A stretch of DNA of 64,000 bases. Origin: Scatosoma sp048465415 (GTDB lineage Bacteria; Bacillota; Clostridia; Christensenellales; Borkfalkiaceae). A model generated the notes under the pieces. That model was not told the origin of the DNA. It saw nothing but the letters and a program-made list of their open reading frames with translations, and did no database searches. The position numbers and the translations under genes were made by a program. Positions 25,752 through 33,837 of this stretch are shown here, piece by piece. The stretch is taken from contig DBFWLO010000008.1 in the NCBI GenBank assembly GCA_048465415.1, positions 221,166 through 285,165 on the forward strand, given 5' to 3'. Position 1 is the first letter of the stretch, and every line of letters starts with the position of its first letter.

Positions 25752-26552
25752 GTGGAGATATACATAGAATACGCCCTGGCGGAGAACTTCCTTTTGGACG
25801 CGATGCTTCTGTGGTTGGCGCTGAAAGCGGGGAAGCAGAAAATAAGCGTCTGGCGGATCGCGCTGGCGGCGGCGACAGGCGCCGTCTTCGCGGTGGTTTT
25901 TCCGCTTTTGAAGATCGGAACAGCGCCCTCGTACATACTCAAATTCGCCGTGGGAATCCTGCTTGCGCTGATCGCGGTACAAGGAAAAGGCATAGGCAGG
26001 TATGCGCTGACGTCCGCGCTGTTCTTTGGATTCAGCTTTGCGCTCGGCGGAGCGCTGCTTGGCGTTTATTCGGCTTTTTCCATCGACTACGGGATTACGG
26101 AAAACGGGTATCTGACGGAAAGCGTGCCGGTGGGTATGGTGCTGGGCGGCAGTTTCGTCTTTGCCGTCGCCGCGGCGATGCTGATCAAACGTCTGTACCG
26201 CCGCCGGGCGATGCGTAGGTTTATCTATCCCTGTAAAGTGACGCTGGGGGAAAAAAGCGTGAAGGCGGAAGGCTTTCTCGACAGCGGCAACCGCGCTGCG
26301 GCGGGCGGCGTGCCCGTATGTTTTCTTTCGTCCGATCTGGCGTTCGACCTTTTGGGAGAACAGACGATGACGGAAGAAATGACGATTCTGACGATGAACG
26401 GCGAGACGAAAATAAAAATTTTCCTTGCGGACAGTTTGGAGATATATTGCGGGGAAAAACCGAATATAATAAGGAAAGTATATTTTGCGCCGTCGGGAAA
26501 TATACGCGCACGGGAGTATAAGATTATACTCAACGCGGCGGTGCTGGACTGA
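25752..26552 (+). CDS. spoIIGA: Sigma-E processing peptidase SpoIIGA
   Basis: A 266-residue protein with GTG start, beginning EIYIEYALAENFLLDAMLL as in clostridial SpoIIGA. Five hydrophobic segments occupy about 1-150. The C-terminal half is the aspartic-protease-like domain with GFLDSGNRA (about 175-183), where the DSGN aspartate is catalytic. It removes the pro-sequence of sigma-E in the mother cell after a signal from the forespore protein SpoIIR. It is 44 bp upstream of sigE, the conserved spoIIG operon order. Confidence 0.93.
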   Translation: MEIYIEYALAENFLLDAMLLWLALKAGKQKISVWRIALAAATGAVFAVVFPLLKIGTAPSYILKFAVGILLALIAVQGKGIGRYALTSALFFGFSFALGGALLGVYSAFSIDYGITENGYLTESVPVGMVLGGSFVFAVAAAMLIKRLYRRRAMRRFIYPCKVTLGEKSVKAEGFLDSGNRAAAGGVPVCFLSSDLAFDLLGEQTMTEEMTILTMNGETKIKIFLADSLEIYCGEKPNIIRKVYFAPSGNIRAREYKIILNAAVLD

Positions 26553-26596
26553 CGAATACAGGCAAGGAAAACAAGGAACGGACGGGGAGGTCGGTC

Positions 26597-27304
26597 ATGA
26601 AAATCAAGGAAATACTAAAATGTTTTTTACGGCAATTCGATGCGGAGAACACGGTGGACTATATCTGCGGCACGGAGGCGCTGCCTTTGCCGCTTTCGCC
26701 GGAAGAGGAGAGCGAAATGCTCGGCAAACTGGAACACGGCGAGGAGTCGGATAAGGTGAAAGCGGAACTCATTCAGCATAACCTCCGGCTCGTCGTATAC
26801 ATAGCCCGAAAATTCGACAATACGGGCGTGGATCCCGACGACCTCATTTCGGTGGGGACGATCGGGCTGATCAAGGCGATCAATTCCTTCAAACTGGATA
26901 AAAATATCAAACTGGCGACGTACGCCTCCCGATGTATCGAAAACGAGATCCTCATGTATCTGAGACGTACGGTGCGGCTTAAAAGCGAAGTTTCCTTCGA
27001 CGAACCGCTCAATACCGATTTCGAGGGCAACGAACTGCTGCTCTCCGACATACTGGGCACCTCGGCGGAGAGCGTCTACGGCGATCTCGAATCGACCGCG
27101 GAGAAAGAGCTTTTGAAGGAAGCGCTGAGAAAACTGTCCGAACGCGAACGTAAAATCATGTTCCTCCGCTTCGGTCTTAACGGCGGCGAGGAAATGACGC
27201 AAAAAGACGTGGCGGACCTGCTCGGTATTTCCCAAAGCTACATTTCCAGACTGGAAAAAAAGATCATTCAAAGACTGAGAAAAGAAATCGCAAAAATGGT
27301 CTGA
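26597..27304 (+). CDS. sigE: RNA polymerase sporulation sigma factor sigma-E
   Basis: A 235-residue sigma-70 family protein. The pro-region is at the N-terminus. LPLSPEEESEML begins the core; region 2 carries NLRLVVYIARKFDNTGVDPDDLISVGTIGL in two motifs (about 64-93), and region 4 ends with GISQSYISRLEKKI (about 212-225). Sigma-E directs the first mother-cell programme during sporulation. It is cotranscribed with spoIIGA and followed 190 bp later by sigG. Confidence 0.95.
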   Translation: MKIKEILKCFLRQFDAENTVDYICGTEALPLPLSPEEESEMLGKLEHGEESDKVKAELIQHNLRLVVYIARKFDNTGVDPDDLISVGTIGLIKAINSFKLDKNIKLATYASRCIENEILMYLRRTVRLKSEVSFDEPLNTDFEGNELLLSDILGTSAESVYGDLESTAEKELLKEALRKLSERERKIMFLRFGLNGGEEMTQKDVADLLGISQSYISRLEKKIIQRLRKEIAKMV

Positions 27305-27494
27305 AAAATATCGGTTCTTTCACAAAATCGGTAAAGCCTTGATAAAAAGGCAAAAAACGGCACATACTCTATAAAAAGTTTTCCGATCCCTCGCTTACAT
27401 AATCTTCCGTTCCGCAATCTGCGCCCGCCTTTATACATAACCTGCCCGACTCCGTAAGGGGTAAAGGGGGATATGTAGGAAGGAGGAAAAAAGT

Positions 27495-28265
27495 ATGATG
27501 CAGAAAGTGGAAATATGCGGCGTAGACACGTCGGGATTGCCTCTTTTGACGGCGAAAGAAAACGAAGAGCTGATGAAGAAGCTGAAAACGGGCGATAAAG
27601 CGGCGCGCGAGAAATTCATCGTGGGAAATATGCGCCTGGTGCTCTCGTTGGTCAAACGCTTCTGGGCAAAAAACGCCAATGCGGACGACGTGTTCCAGGC
27701 GGGCTGCGTGGGGCTCATCAAGGCGATCGATAACTTCGATCTGAGCGTGGGCGTCAAGTTTTCCACCTACGCCGTGCCCATGATCATCGGCGAGATCAAG
27801 CGCTATCTCCGCGACGGCAACTCCCTGCGCGTGTCGAGAAGTATCCGCGACACGGCGTATCGGGTTTTGAAAGTACGGGAATCGATTGAGGGCCGGGACG
27901 AGGAGGCGACGCTGGAAAAAATCGCGGCGGAAATGGAAGTAGCCGTCAGCGAAGTCGTGTACGCGCTCGACGCGATCTCCGATCCCGTGTCGCTCTACGA
28001 TCCCGTCTATAATAAAGCGGGCGACACCCTTCTTTTGATGGACCAGCTCTGCGACGAGAAAAATAACGACGAGGTCTGGACGGAACACGTAGCGCTCGGC
28101 GAGGCGATGGAGCGGCTGGGCGAACGTGAAAAACGAATTCTCTTTCTGCGTTATTACGAAGGCAAGACGCAGACGGAAATCTCCGAGGAGGTGGGAATCT
28201 CCCAGGCGCAGGTCTCCCGACTCGAAAAGAACGCCCTCAATAATATCCGCATGAATATTTCCTGA
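27495..28265 (+). CDS. sigG: RNA polymerase sporulation sigma factor sigma-G
   Basis: A 256-residue sigma factor. VEICGVDTSGLPLLT at the N-terminus is a strong sigma-G/F marker, followed by region 2 with NMRLVLSLVKRF and DDVFQAGCVGLIKAIDNFD (about 48-79) and region 4 with GISQAQVSRLEKNAL near the end. Sigma-G runs late forespore transcription. The upstream 190-bp gap includes CATACTCT (27363-27370), similar to a sigma-E -10 element, but no firm promoter is assigned. AGGAAGGAGG precedes the ATG. Confidence 0.95.
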   Translation: MMQKVEICGVDTSGLPLLTAKENEELMKKLKTGDKAAREKFIVGNMRLVLSLVKRFWAKNANADDVFQAGCVGLIKAIDNFDLSVGVKFSTYAVPMIIGEIKRYLRDGNSLRVSRSIRDTAYRVLKVRESIEGRDEEATLEKIAAEMEVAVSEVVYALDAISDPVSLYDPVYNKAGDTLLLMDQLCDEKNNDEVWTEHVALGEAMERLGEREKRILFLRYYEGKTQTEISEEVGISQAQVSRLEKNALNNIRMNIS

Positions 28266-28271
28266 CCGAAC

Positions 28272-28304
28272 AAAGCGGTCCCCGTAAAGGGGACTGCTTT
28301 TTTT
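28272..28304 (+). terminator. Terminator after sigG
   Basis: AAAGCGGTCCCC (28272-28283), loop GTAAA, GGGGACTGCTTT (28289-28300) with one G-T pair, then T-run. Confidence 0.88.
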
Positions 28305-28432
28305 AAGGCTCGGAAATAAAAATATTTTTTCTTTCGCGTTTTAGAACGCACAAAACCTCTTTGCCGCCGCATATATTGTAGAGTGTAAGCGAAAAAAATA
28401 ATAAAAAGAAACAAAAAAAGCGGAGGCGCGTC

Positions 28433-28822
28433 ATGGAAATGAGCTATTCGGAACTTCGCACAAAAGAGGTAGTCAACACCGCCGACGGCCGGCGTCTGGG
28501 CAAAGTCTGCGATCTGGTTTTCTGTTATCCCGAAAACAGGATCCTCGGCATCGTCGTGCCCGGCAGTAAAGGATTCTCTTTCTGGAAGAGCGAGCAGTTC
28601 ATAGAAATGAAAAATATCGTCAAGATCGGCGACGACGTCATACTCGTCAACTTCAATATGCCGCCGAAACCGTCCGGCCGTAAACCGGGGCGCGGCTGCG
28701 GTCCCACGTCCTGTCCTCCGCCTCCGCCGCCCCCCGGCGGTCCCGGTCCGTCCTATCCGCCGCAGAGCGAATACCCGCAACCTCCGTACCCCGGCAGAAG
28801 GAGCTATGAGGAATACGAATAA
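28433..28822 (+). CDS. YlmC/YmxH-type PRC-barrel protein with proline-rich tail
   Basis: A 129-residue protein. Residues 1-75 match the YlmC/YmxH family (SELRTKEVVNTADGRRLGKVCDL, split over the start of a PRC-barrel). This family often follows sigG in Clostridia and is linked to sporulation, but its role is not known. Residues 80-129 are a Pro/Gly/Tyr-rich tail (PPPPPPGGPG), which is not part of the family domain and may be surface- or coat-associated. The AT-rich leader has a possible sporulation-type promoter near 28370 but no clear sigma-A one. Confidence 0.85.
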   Translation: MEMSYSELRTKEVVNTADGRRLGKVCDLVFCYPENRILGIVVPGSKGFSFWKSEQFIEMKNIVKIGDDVILVNFNMPPKPSGRKPGRGCGPTSCPPPPPPPGGPGPSYPPQSEYPQPPYPGRRSYEEYE

Positions 28823-28944
28823 TTTTCTCTTGCCGGCGCCCGATCCGCATAAGCGGGCACGCGGCGGCATATAATGAAAGAGCAATAAAAAAGGCCGCGG
28901 AAAACGCAGCGTCTGCGTGGCGGCGAAAGAGAAAGGGGTATTTC

Positions 28945-29610
28945 ATGGACGATAACAAAGAAATGGAAATGCAGGACATTTCGCGGCTTTTCGAGGAAGC
29001 CCAGATGCAGAAAAAAACGGAACCCGAACAAGCGGAGCCGGACGCGGAAGGCTCGGCATACGAACCCGGGAAGGGCGGCAGCGCATGCGATTGCGGCAAA
29101 ACCTGCGCTCTGGATATTCCCTATCCGAGTCTCGAAGGCATACGGGAGAACGCGGCGGCGCTGAAAATCATATCCCCGGCGTATGCGGGCGACGAGGGCG
29201 AACTCACCGCCGTATTGCAGTACATATACCAGCATATTTTATTCGATAATATGGGTTGTAAGGACTATGCCTCGACGCTGATAAAGGTGGCGATCACGGA
29301 GATGAAGCATCTGGAAATTCTCGGCAGCCTGATCTTGAAACTGGGCGCGGCGCCGGTGTATTCCTACCTGCCTCCCTATCCCATCAATTACTATTCGGCG
29401 CGCGCGGTGTCCTATTCCAAGAGCCCGCAGAAGATGATTCTCGACGACATAGCGTCGGAACAGTACGCGATCGACGCCTACACCAAGATCCTCTGCCGGG
29501 TGAAAGACGAACAGATCGCGGCGGTGATCGAGCGTATCCGCATGGACGAAGAAGAGCACCTCGCCGCGTTCAAATGTATCTTGAAGGAAATGACCTCGAT
29601 GGGGGAATAA
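28945..29610 (+). CDS. Ferritin-like di-metal protein
   Basis: A 221-residue protein. The first 60 residues are acidic and contain a Cys cluster (CDCGKTC). The rest is a four-helix ferritin-like bundle with the metal-ligand pattern GELTAVLQYIYQH, EMKHLEIL (ExxH), SEQYAIDAY and DEEEHLAAF (ExxH), at about 89, 118, 173 and 204. The pattern fits rubrerythrin or manganese catalase/CotJC-like proteins. Such genes are found among spore coat or oxidative stress genes. CATATAAT at 28871-28878 could be a sigma-E -10 element, but this is tentative. Enzyme activity cannot be assigned. Confidence 0.8.
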   Translation: MDDNKEMEMQDISRLFEEAQMQKKTEPEQAEPDAEGSAYEPGKGGSACDCGKTCALDIPYPSLEGIRENAAALKIISPAYAGDEGELTAVLQYIYQHILFDNMGCKDYASTLIKVAITEMKHLEILGSLILKLGAAPVYSYLPPYPINYYSARAVSYSKSPQKMILDDIASEQYAIDAYTKILCRVKDEQIAAVIERIRMDEEEHLAAFKCILKEMTSMGE

Positions 29611-29658
29611 GGCGAGGGCAGGTATGCGTCGAACGCACCTGAAAAAAGTTTTACGTGC

Positions 29659-29697
29659 AAAAAGCGGCTTTGCGGCGGTTTCGCCGGGCCGCTTTTT
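29659..29697 (+). terminator. Terminator after the ferritin-like gene
   Basis: AAAAGCGGC pairs with GCCGCTTTT across a GC-rich inner hairpin, followed by T residues. The rest of the gap to 29871 holds a separate perfect hairpin, CCGCATGCC-TAC-GGCATGCGG (29746-29766), and no gene. Confidence 0.85.
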
Positions 29698-29871
29698 TGC
29701 GCGCGGAATTTTCTTCGGCGGGCCGCTCGCCCGGCTCGCGCCCCGCCGCATGCCTACGGCATGCGGTGACCGTTTTGCCGTGAGGAAATTTTCTTCCATT
29801 ACCTCCGATCTGTATACAATTTCTTCCGTTTGTGATATAGTAGAGACAATAAAAACAACAAGGAGAAAATC

Positions 29872-30150
29872 ATGAAATTTTCAATCATGGAAGAGCTGAT
29901 GCGCGGAGAGATGGGGCGTATCCTGGAATTTCTCTCCCCGGAAACAAAAGCCCTGCAACCTGCGCTTTTAGAGAAATACGACGAATTTTTAGACACGTTG
30001 ACGCCGGAACAACAGACGTTGTATAAAGAATTAGAGGACGCGGAATTAGAAGGAATATACAGCGAACAGCTCAGACGCTTTCGCTTCGGCTTTCGTACCG
30101 GTCTGCTGTTAGGCCTGGAAATTTTTCAGATGAACATAAAAAAAGAATAA
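29872..30150 (+). CDS. Small DUF6809-like protein
   Basis: A 92-residue protein behind AAGGAGAAAATC. It is all-helical by appearance: MEELMRGEMGRIL, LTPEQQTLYKELEDAE and FRFGFRTGLLLGLEIF. The last motif, a hydrophobic helix with FxxGFRxGxxLxxE, resembles the DUF6809 group of small clostridial proteins often next to regulators. I am not certain of the family. It is followed after 60 bp by a two-HTH regulator, so the two may act together. Confidence 0.72.
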   Translation: MKFSIMEELMRGEMGRILEFLSPETKALQPALLEKYDEFLDTLTPEQQTLYKELEDAELEGIYSEQLRRFRFGFRTGLLLGLEIFQMNIKKE

Positions 30151-30210
30151 CGTCAACAAAATTTTATCGAAATGGTTTTCATCTGACATGAAAGATAGGA
30201 GGAACAGATC

Positions 30211-30657
30211 ATGAAGCCCATAAAAGCCATTGAAAATTTTCGGAACAATTTAAAAGATTTAATGAAAGAAAAGGATTTAAATTTTGAAACGTTAGGGAAA
30301 GAAACGGGAATCGATTCCAGCAGTCTGCGGCGTTGGCAAAGCGAGCGTGTGCCCAAAGTCGAATCTTTGGTAAAGATAGCCGACTATTTTGGCTGTTCTT
30401 GCGATTTCTTGCTCGGCTTTACGGAAACCTTTGAGTTTCACCCCGGTAAAACCCCTTCGGACTTCTATTCCCGGTATTATAAATTGACGAAACCCTTTCG
30501 CTTTAAGGATAGTAAAATCGCAAAACTGTGCGGGATCGGGAAAGGGACGGTCAGCAAATGGCGGCAAGGAAGCATACCCGACGTCTACATACTCGTCGAA
30601 TTATGTGAAATTTTGAATTGCAGCTTTGAATATCTCATCGGCAGAAGCGACTGTTAA
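30211..30657 (+). CDS. Regulator with two Cro/CI-type HTH domains
   Basis: A 148-residue protein. HTH 1 covers about 8-70 (NFETLGKETGIDSSSLRRWQS, split, ending CDFLLGF). HTH 2 covers about 90-147 (DSKIAKLCGIGKGTVSKWRQG, ending FEYLIGRSD). Each half ends with the usual LLG or LIG of XRE domains. The linker (EFHPGKTPSDFYSRYYKLT) has no other domain. A tandem array on one chain would bind two adjacent half-sites as a pseudo-dimer. Ribosome site TAGGAGGA is strong. Confidence 0.85.
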   Translation: MKPIKAIENFRNNLKDLMKEKDLNFETLGKETGIDSSSLRRWQSERVPKVESLVKIADYFGCSCDFLLGFTETFEFHPGKTPSDFYSRYYKLTKPFRFKDSKIAKLCGIGKGTVSKWRQGSIPDVYILVELCEILNCSFEYLIGRSDC

Positions 30658-30658
30658 A

Positions 30659-30695
30659 AAGAGCCATCACTTTAAAAGGTGAGGCTCTTCAATTT
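30659..30695 (+). terminator. Bidirectional terminator
   Basis: AAGAGCC-A-TCAC (30659-30670), loop TTTAAAAG, GTGA-GGCTCTT (30679-30689), then CAATTTT. It sits between convergent genes; A-runs on the left allow use on the minus strand. Confidence 0.8.
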
Positions 30696-31444
30696 TCCGG
30701 AAACTCGATCTCTTCATACTGTTTTTCGGGCATGAACTTCCAATACCGCACGGGCATGTATCCCTTCATCTGCCGCGTATTCTTGCGGGAGGGGATATAG
30801 ACGGTGTGATAATACTTTTTCCACAGCCCCAAAAAAGCCTCTTCGTCCTCGGAGAGAACGATCTCCGCCCGCGGGGCGGGTGCGACGAGCCATTCCGCGC
30901 CGTTGTAAATGCCCGCGATGCCCCGCGAGATATCGTGGATAACGAACGCGGAAGTTTTGAACCGGGCGGCAAAGTGAGGCATCAACAGCTCGACGACGTC
31001 GTTGTCCGGCGAACAGGGCGCGTAAAACGCTCCGCTTTTCGTCTCCTGAAAGCGGAGAAACCCCGATAATAAATGCCGCTCCGCGCCTACTTTGCTCGCG
31101 AGATCGACGGCGCGCCGCACTTCGGGGAACGTCAGCATCTCCCGCACCGGCGCGCGCTTTTTCACTAAGAGACGAATGTATAGGAACGCCGCCTGCTCTT
31201 TGTCCGCCTCCGCCGTGCGCAGAACGCAATCGATCTCGTATAAACTGTTTCTGTCGATCGCCCGCAGCTTTTTCACCACCCGCGCGGCCTTTTCTTCGCT
31301 GGACGCGACGGAGATAAAAGTATCTCCCAACGCCGTCTGTAAGGCGCGCGAGGAGGTGAGGAAAGCATATTCGTCCGCATAGGCGTCGAAAACCGCCGTG
31401 AAAAATCCCTCGGGAGAACCGTCGGTATAATAAATATTCCGCAT
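30689..31444 (-). CDS. Putative DNA metabolism protein, TIGR03915/DUF4130 family
   Basis: A 251-residue protein starting MRNIYYTDGSPEGFFTAVFDAY in two adjacent motifs, and ending in the KFMPEKQYEEIE region typical of the family. Members are nearly always next to the radical SAM protein encoded upstream here (31464-32834), and the pair is annotated as a putative DNA modification or repair system. The direct function is not established. It lies 19 bp after the radical SAM gene on the same strand, so they are one operon. Confidence 0.9.
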   Translation of the reverse strand: MRNIYYTDGSPEGFFTAVFDAYADEYAFLTSSRALQTALGDTFISVASSEEKAARVVKKLRAIDRNSLYEIDCVLRTAEADKEQAAFLYIRLLVKKRAPVREMLTFPEVRRAVDLASKVGAERHLLSGFLRFQETKSGAFYAPCSPDNDVVELLMPHFAARFKTSAFVIHDISRGIAGIYNGAEWLVAPAPRAEIVLSEDEEAFLGLWKKYYHTVYIPSRKNTRQMKGYMPVRYWKFMPEKQYEEIEFPEN

Positions 31445-31463
31445 AGTCGAATACCTGCCCCCC

Positions 31464-32834
31464 TCAAAGCTGTCCGGTGAGGGCGGAACGGGCGACCTCG
31501 GCGGAGGAATGGAGCAAAAACTGTTTCTCTTTGGGCGAAGCGAGCAGGGAAAGCGCTCCCGAAGACGGCAGGAGCTGGGGCCGGGACGCGTCGTCGAATA
31601 GGGAAAGCTGTTTCGCGCCCTCCGTGCGTTCCGCGAGAATGAGCTGTGTGCGCACGCGGTCCGCGCCTTCGAGCCCGTAAAATTTCCCGTCGCAGGTGAT
31701 GAAATGCCGGGCGCGTTTGAGTACGATCCGCATTTTTCTCAGATCCTCGAAATCGAGCTTCGCGTATTTTCTCGCCGCGACGATCTTGTAAGCTCCCTTC
31801 GCCCCGATCCCCGGCACCCGCAGGAGCTGCTCGACGGGCGCGCGGTTGATCTCGACGGGAAAATACTGCATGTTGCGCAGCGCCCAGGCGCATTTGGGAT
31901 CGTACTCGGTGGGCAGATTTTCCCCCGCGGGCGAGATCTCGTCGCAGGTAAACCCGTAAAACCTCATCAGCCAGTCCGCCTGGTATAACCGGTGCTCGCG
32001 CAGAAGCCCCGCCCCCGCGTCGGGCAATAAGGGATCATGCACCACGGACACGTAAGAGGAATAATAGACTCTTTTCAGATCGTATTTCCGGTACATAAAT
32101 TCGCTCAGTTTGAGGATCTGCCCGTCCGTTTCGGGCGACGCGCCGACGATCATCTGCGTCGTCTGCCCCGCGGGCAGAAACCGTCCCGTTCCTCTCCGCT
32201 CTTCCCTGCCCGTGCGCTTTTTGTGTTCGAGCGCCAAAGCCCGCTTTTCCTCCGACAATAATTTCATGGGCGTGAATACGCTCTCTTTGGTCTTTTGCGG
32301 GGCGAGGAGTTTGAGACTCTGCTCGCTCGGCAGCTCCACGTTGTAACTCATGCGGTCGGCGTAGGCCGCCGCCTTCTCGGTGAGCAGCCGGTCGGCGTGC
32401 GGAATCCCTTTGAGGTGGATATACCCGTTGAATTTGTACGTCTCCCGCAGCATCTTGATCGTTTGATAGAGCAGTTCCATCGTATAATCGGGCGATTGAC
32501 AGACGGCGGAGGAGAGGAAAAATCCTTCGATGTAATTGCGCCGGTAAAACCCCATCACCAATTCGCACATCTCCTCGGGCGTGACGGACGCCCGCGGCAC
32601 GTCCGCGCTTCTGCGGTTGGGACAATATTTGCAGTCGAAAATACAATCGTTGCTCATGAGCATTTTGAGCAGGGAAATACACCGCCCGTCCTGCGTGAAG
32701 GAATGGCAGATCCCGCCCACCGAGGCGTTTCCGATCCCGTCCTTCGTATTCTTCCGCCGCGATCCCGACGAGGAACAGGATACGTCGTATTTCGCGCCGT
32801 CCGTTAGAATTTTCAGCCTCTCTTCGTCGATCAT
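31464..32834 (-). CDS. Putative DNA modification/repair radical SAM protein
   Basis: A 456-residue protein. The N-terminus (MIDEERLKILTDGAKYDVSCSSSG) and the Cys cluster CIFDCKYC at about residue 63-70 (CxxxCxxC, iron-sulfur and SAM binding) are diagnostic of TIGR03916. A helix-hairpin-helix element, LLRVPGIGAKGAYKIVAARK, lies near residue 338-357 and suggests DNA contact. The C-terminus is variable. It works with the DUF4130 partner; the reaction is not known. Confidence 0.92.
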   Translation of the reverse strand: MIDEERLKILTDGAKYDVSCSSSGSRRKNTKDGIGNASVGGICHSFTQDGRCISLLKMLMSNDCIFDCKYCPNRRSADVPRASVTPEEMCELVMGFYRRNYIEGFFLSSAVCQSPDYTMELLYQTIKMLRETYKFNGYIHLKGIPHADRLLTEKAAAYADRMSYNVELPSEQSLKLLAPQKTKESVFTPMKLLSEEKRALALEHKKRTGREERRGTGRFLPAGQTTQMIVGASPETDGQILKLSEFMYRKYDLKRVYYSSYVSVVHDPLLPDAGAGLLREHRLYQADWLMRFYGFTCDEISPAGENLPTEYDPKCAWALRNMQYFPVEINRAPVEQLLRVPGIGAKGAYKIVAARKYAKLDFEDLRKMRIVLKRARHFITCDGKFYGLEGADRVRTQLILAERTEGAKQLSLFDDASRPQLLPSSGALSLLASPKEKQFLLHSSAEVARSALTGQL

Positions 32835-32948
32835 TGTCTTTGTCCCTCTCTTTTCTCCATTAGTGTACCATCTTCTTCCTTAAAAGTCAAACATTTGTTC
32901 GTAAAAAAATAAAAAATTTTGCGAAAATTTCACGGAGTGAGTGAGGGC

Positions 32949-32977
32949 TTGACAAAAAGCGAAAAATGCGCTATAAT
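32949..32977 (+). promoter_or_regulatory. Consensus promoter for the two-component operon
   Basis: TTGACA (32949-32954), 17-bp spacer, TATAAT (32972-32977). Leader about 95 nt. Confidence 0.85.
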
Positions 32978-32985
32978 TGTGAAAA

Positions 32986-33054
32986 TTTCATTTAGTTTTC
33001 ACGATGCTTTGTTGTAAAGTTAACGCGCGGGGGGTATATTTTAACTAAATGAAA
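32986..33054 (+). promoter_or_regulatory. 12-bp inverted repeat in the leader of the response regulator gene
   Basis: TTTCATTTAGTT (32986-32997) and its exact complement AACTAAATGAAA (33043-33054), separated by 45 bp that include GTTAAC and a G-run. The left arm starts 8 bp after the -10 element. It could form a hairpin in the leader RNA or be a split operator for the response regulator. Confidence 0.75.
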
Positions 33055-33078
33055 AAATAAATCGCAGAGGAAATTCGC

Positions 33079-33750
33079 ATGAAAATTTTGATTGTAGACG
33101 ACGAAGAGATGATCCGTGGCGTATTGAAAGAATACGTGGAATTTGAAGGCAACGAAGCGTTTGAAGCGGCGGACGGCATGGAGGCGGTGAAACTTTGTAA
33201 GGACAACGACTACGACGTGGTGCTGATGGACGTGATGATGCCGCGGCTGGACGGTTTTTCGGCGGTGAAGGAGATACGGAAGTTCAAGGACGTTCCGGTG
33301 ATCATGCTTTCCGCGCGCGGCGAGGAATACGACAAGTTGTTCGGATTCGAGATCGGCGCGGACGATTATGTGACGAAGCCTTTTTCGCCCAAGGAAGTGA
33401 TGGCGCGGATCAACGCGGTGACGAAACGCCGGGCGGCGAAGAAGAGCGAAAGCGGCAACCAGATCCTCAAATTCGAGGGGCTGGAAATCGATATGGCGGG
33501 GCGGAACGTGTACGTGGACGGCGAAAAGGCGGAGCTTACGCCCAAGGAATACGAACTCTTGTTCTATCTCGTCCGCAATAAAGGGATCGCGCTGACGCGC
33601 GAGAAGCTCCTGTACGACGTCTGGGGTTTTGATTTTTACGGAGACGACCGCACGGTGGACACGCATATCAAAATGCTGCGCGGCAATCTCAAAGACTATC
33701 GTAAATTTATCGTCACGCTGCGCGGTCTCGGATATAAATTCGAGGCGTAA
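33079..33750 (+). CDS. OmpR/PhoB-family response regulator
   Basis: A 223-residue protein. The receiver domain has the acidic pair DDEE (about 7-10), the phospho-acceptor D51 in VLMDVMMPRLDG, and the lysine in VTKPFS (about 98-103). The winged-helix domain spans about 130-223, with RTVDTHIKMLRGNL near residues 194-207 and GLGYKFE at the end. It is paired with the histidine kinase 87 bp downstream. Its regulon is unknown; its own leader holds a possible operator. Confidence 0.94.
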   Translation: MKILIVDDEEMIRGVLKEYVEFEGNEAFEAADGMEAVKLCKDNDYDVVLMDVMMPRLDGFSAVKEIRKFKDVPVIMLSARGEEYDKLFGFEIGADDYVTKPFSPKEVMARINAVTKRRAAKKSESGNQILKFEGLEIDMAGRNVYVDGEKAELTPKEYELLFYLVRNKGIALTREKLLYDVWGFDFYGDDRTVDTHIKMLRGNLKDYRKFIVTLRGLGYKFEA

Positions 33751-33837
33751 ATTCCGAAGCGGAAACGGGGCGGGCGTGCACGGCTGTCGCGGGTATAGGC
33801 CCGCGATTTTGCCGTAGAGGAAAGGGCGGAGGTAGAT

